Assembly (NCBI GenBank): GCA_021852245.1
Contig: JAJZNY010000342.1
Location: 1 to 5,576, forward strand
DNA from: Planctomycetota bacterium
GTDB lineage: Bacteria; Planctomycetota; Phycisphaerae; WQYP01
Length of the DNA: 5,576 nt
Reading direction: 5' to 3'
Shown: positions 5,014 to 5,576 of the stretch, piece after piece
Layout of the letters: the number at the start of each line of letters is the position of its first letter
Numbering within the stretch: the first letter of the stretch is position 1
Position numbers and translations under genes: made by a program
The notes under the pieces: generated by a model
What the model was told of the DNA's origin: nothing
The model's input: only the letters and a program-made list of their open reading frames with translations
Database searches by the model: none

Positions 5014-5576
5014 TTAAGCCTGCTTCTTCGAATCTGCTCCGCAGCAATGCTTATATTTTCGACCTGAATTACAGGGGCACGGCGCATTGCGAGGTGGGGT
5101 GTTACGTTCCGCCAAATTGGGATTGCCGGAGCGTCGAATCTTCATAATCTCCGCCGCCGGTATACGATTTCTGATCAATTTTGCAATGATCTCCATGTCG
5201 GGGCGGATATGGTTGAGGAAATGCCGATACCCGGCGCAGAGATAATTCAGCCCCGGTTCCCCGTCGGGTGTCGTTATGAAACGATTTTTCGGACACTCGC
5301 CGTTGCACGCAAATCGCACTTCGCATTGGCGGCAGTATTCCGGAAGCGTATCTCTCTTATCGGTACCAAACTTCCGCTGCTCCGGGGAGTCGATCAGTTT
5401 CCCCAGCGGCTCGTCAAGAATATTCCCCAGTCGATAGTGCGGATCAACAAAATGATCGCACGAATACAAATCCCCTGTATGCTCAATGGCCAATGCCCGG
5501 CCGCACGTTTCACCAAAAATGCATACCATGGACGGATACCCCGCCCATATTCCGGCCTGCACATCAAAGGTATGAA
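5014..5576 (-). CDS. Anaerobic sulfatase-maturating-type radical SAM enzyme, C-terminal part with SEC-C motif
   Basis: This is a partial gene: the frame continues beyond the right edge, and the GTG at 5562 is only an internal Val codon (upstream codons read His-Thr-Phe-Asp). Counting from 5562, eight Cys fall at 14, 20, 35, 77, 80, 86, 90 and 109, the spacing of the SPASM domain that holds two auxiliary Fe-S clusters. The stretches VCIFGETCG and YSCDHFVDPHYRLGNI are hallmarks of anaerobic sulfatase maturases, which oxidise an active-site Cys or Ser of sulfatases to formylglycine. Asp36, directly after Cys35, matches the catalytic base reported for the clostridial enzyme. The tail ends in a SEC-C zinc motif, PCPCNSGRKYKHCC (161-174). 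The radical SAM CX3CX2C core lies outside the window. No sulfatase gene is visible here. Confidence 0.88.
   Translation of the reverse strand, partial: HTFDVQAGIWAGYPSMVCIFGETCGRALAIEHTGDLYSCDHFVDPHYRLGNILDEPLGKLIDSPEQRKFGTDKRDTLPEYCRQCEVRFACNGECPKNRFITTPDGEPGLNYLCAGYRHFLNHIRPDMEIIAKLIRNRIPAAEIMKIRRSGNPNLAERNTPPRNAPCPCNSGRKYKHCCGADSKKQA

Noticed and set aside
4534..5067. A 177-codon plus-strand open frame opposite the YeaO-like gene.
   Set aside because: It is antisense to a well-conserved DUF488 protein and crosses into the SEC-C end of the next gene; there are no family features.

Overview
The window reads as ordinary bacterial chromosome from a moderately GC-rich organism. All nine supported genes, and one gene that only begins inside the left edge, lie on the minus strand, so transcription runs from the right edge (5576) to the left edge (1). 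There is no sign of a mobile element, CRISPR array, rRNA or tRNA. The lineage cannot be fixed from the sequence. The N-terminally extended L13 and S9, the often weak ribosome-binding sites and a sulfatase-maturase-type radical SAM protein would fit the Planctomycetes/Verrucomicrobia group; this is a low-confidence inference.

In transcription order, the right part (5576-3626) holds three genes. They are the C-terminal part of an anaerobic sulfatase-maturating-type radical SAM enzyme (SPASM domain plus a SEC-C zinc motif), a DUF488/YeaO-family protein started by GTG, and an AlkA-type 3-methyladenine DNA glycosylase. The gaps are about 62 bases, so they could be co-transcribed, but their jobs are not obviously linked.

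A 253-base gap (3625-3373) holds a sigma70-like promoter. A perfect 8+3+8 palindrome overlaps its -35 box, and further downstream a hairpin could form in the leader. It precedes a four-gene run: cupin A, a hemerythrin-like HHE protein, cupin B and an AhpD-like CPYC protein (3372-1570). The run combines small metal-binding folds, a di-iron oxygen/NO-type protein and a thiol redox protein, which suggests an oxidative, nitrosative or metal-stress module (inference). The last gene appears to begin at a CTG codon behind a near-ideal Shine-Dalgarno sequence, adding 36 residues to the product compared with the first GTG in the frame.

The left part is the conserved ribosomal operon rplM-rpsI (1303-306). 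It has its own promoter (about 1490-1463), a leader of about 150 bases, a dyad in the intercistronic gap, and a clear Rho-independent terminator (278-246). Past the terminator, a second strong promoter (158-130) and a leader of about 110 bases lead to an ATG at 11-9, the start of a gene that leaves the window.

Nothing here is a clearly new system. The most useful leads are the CTG start, the palindromic operator in front of the cupin/hemerythrin/AhpD cluster, and the cluster itself.
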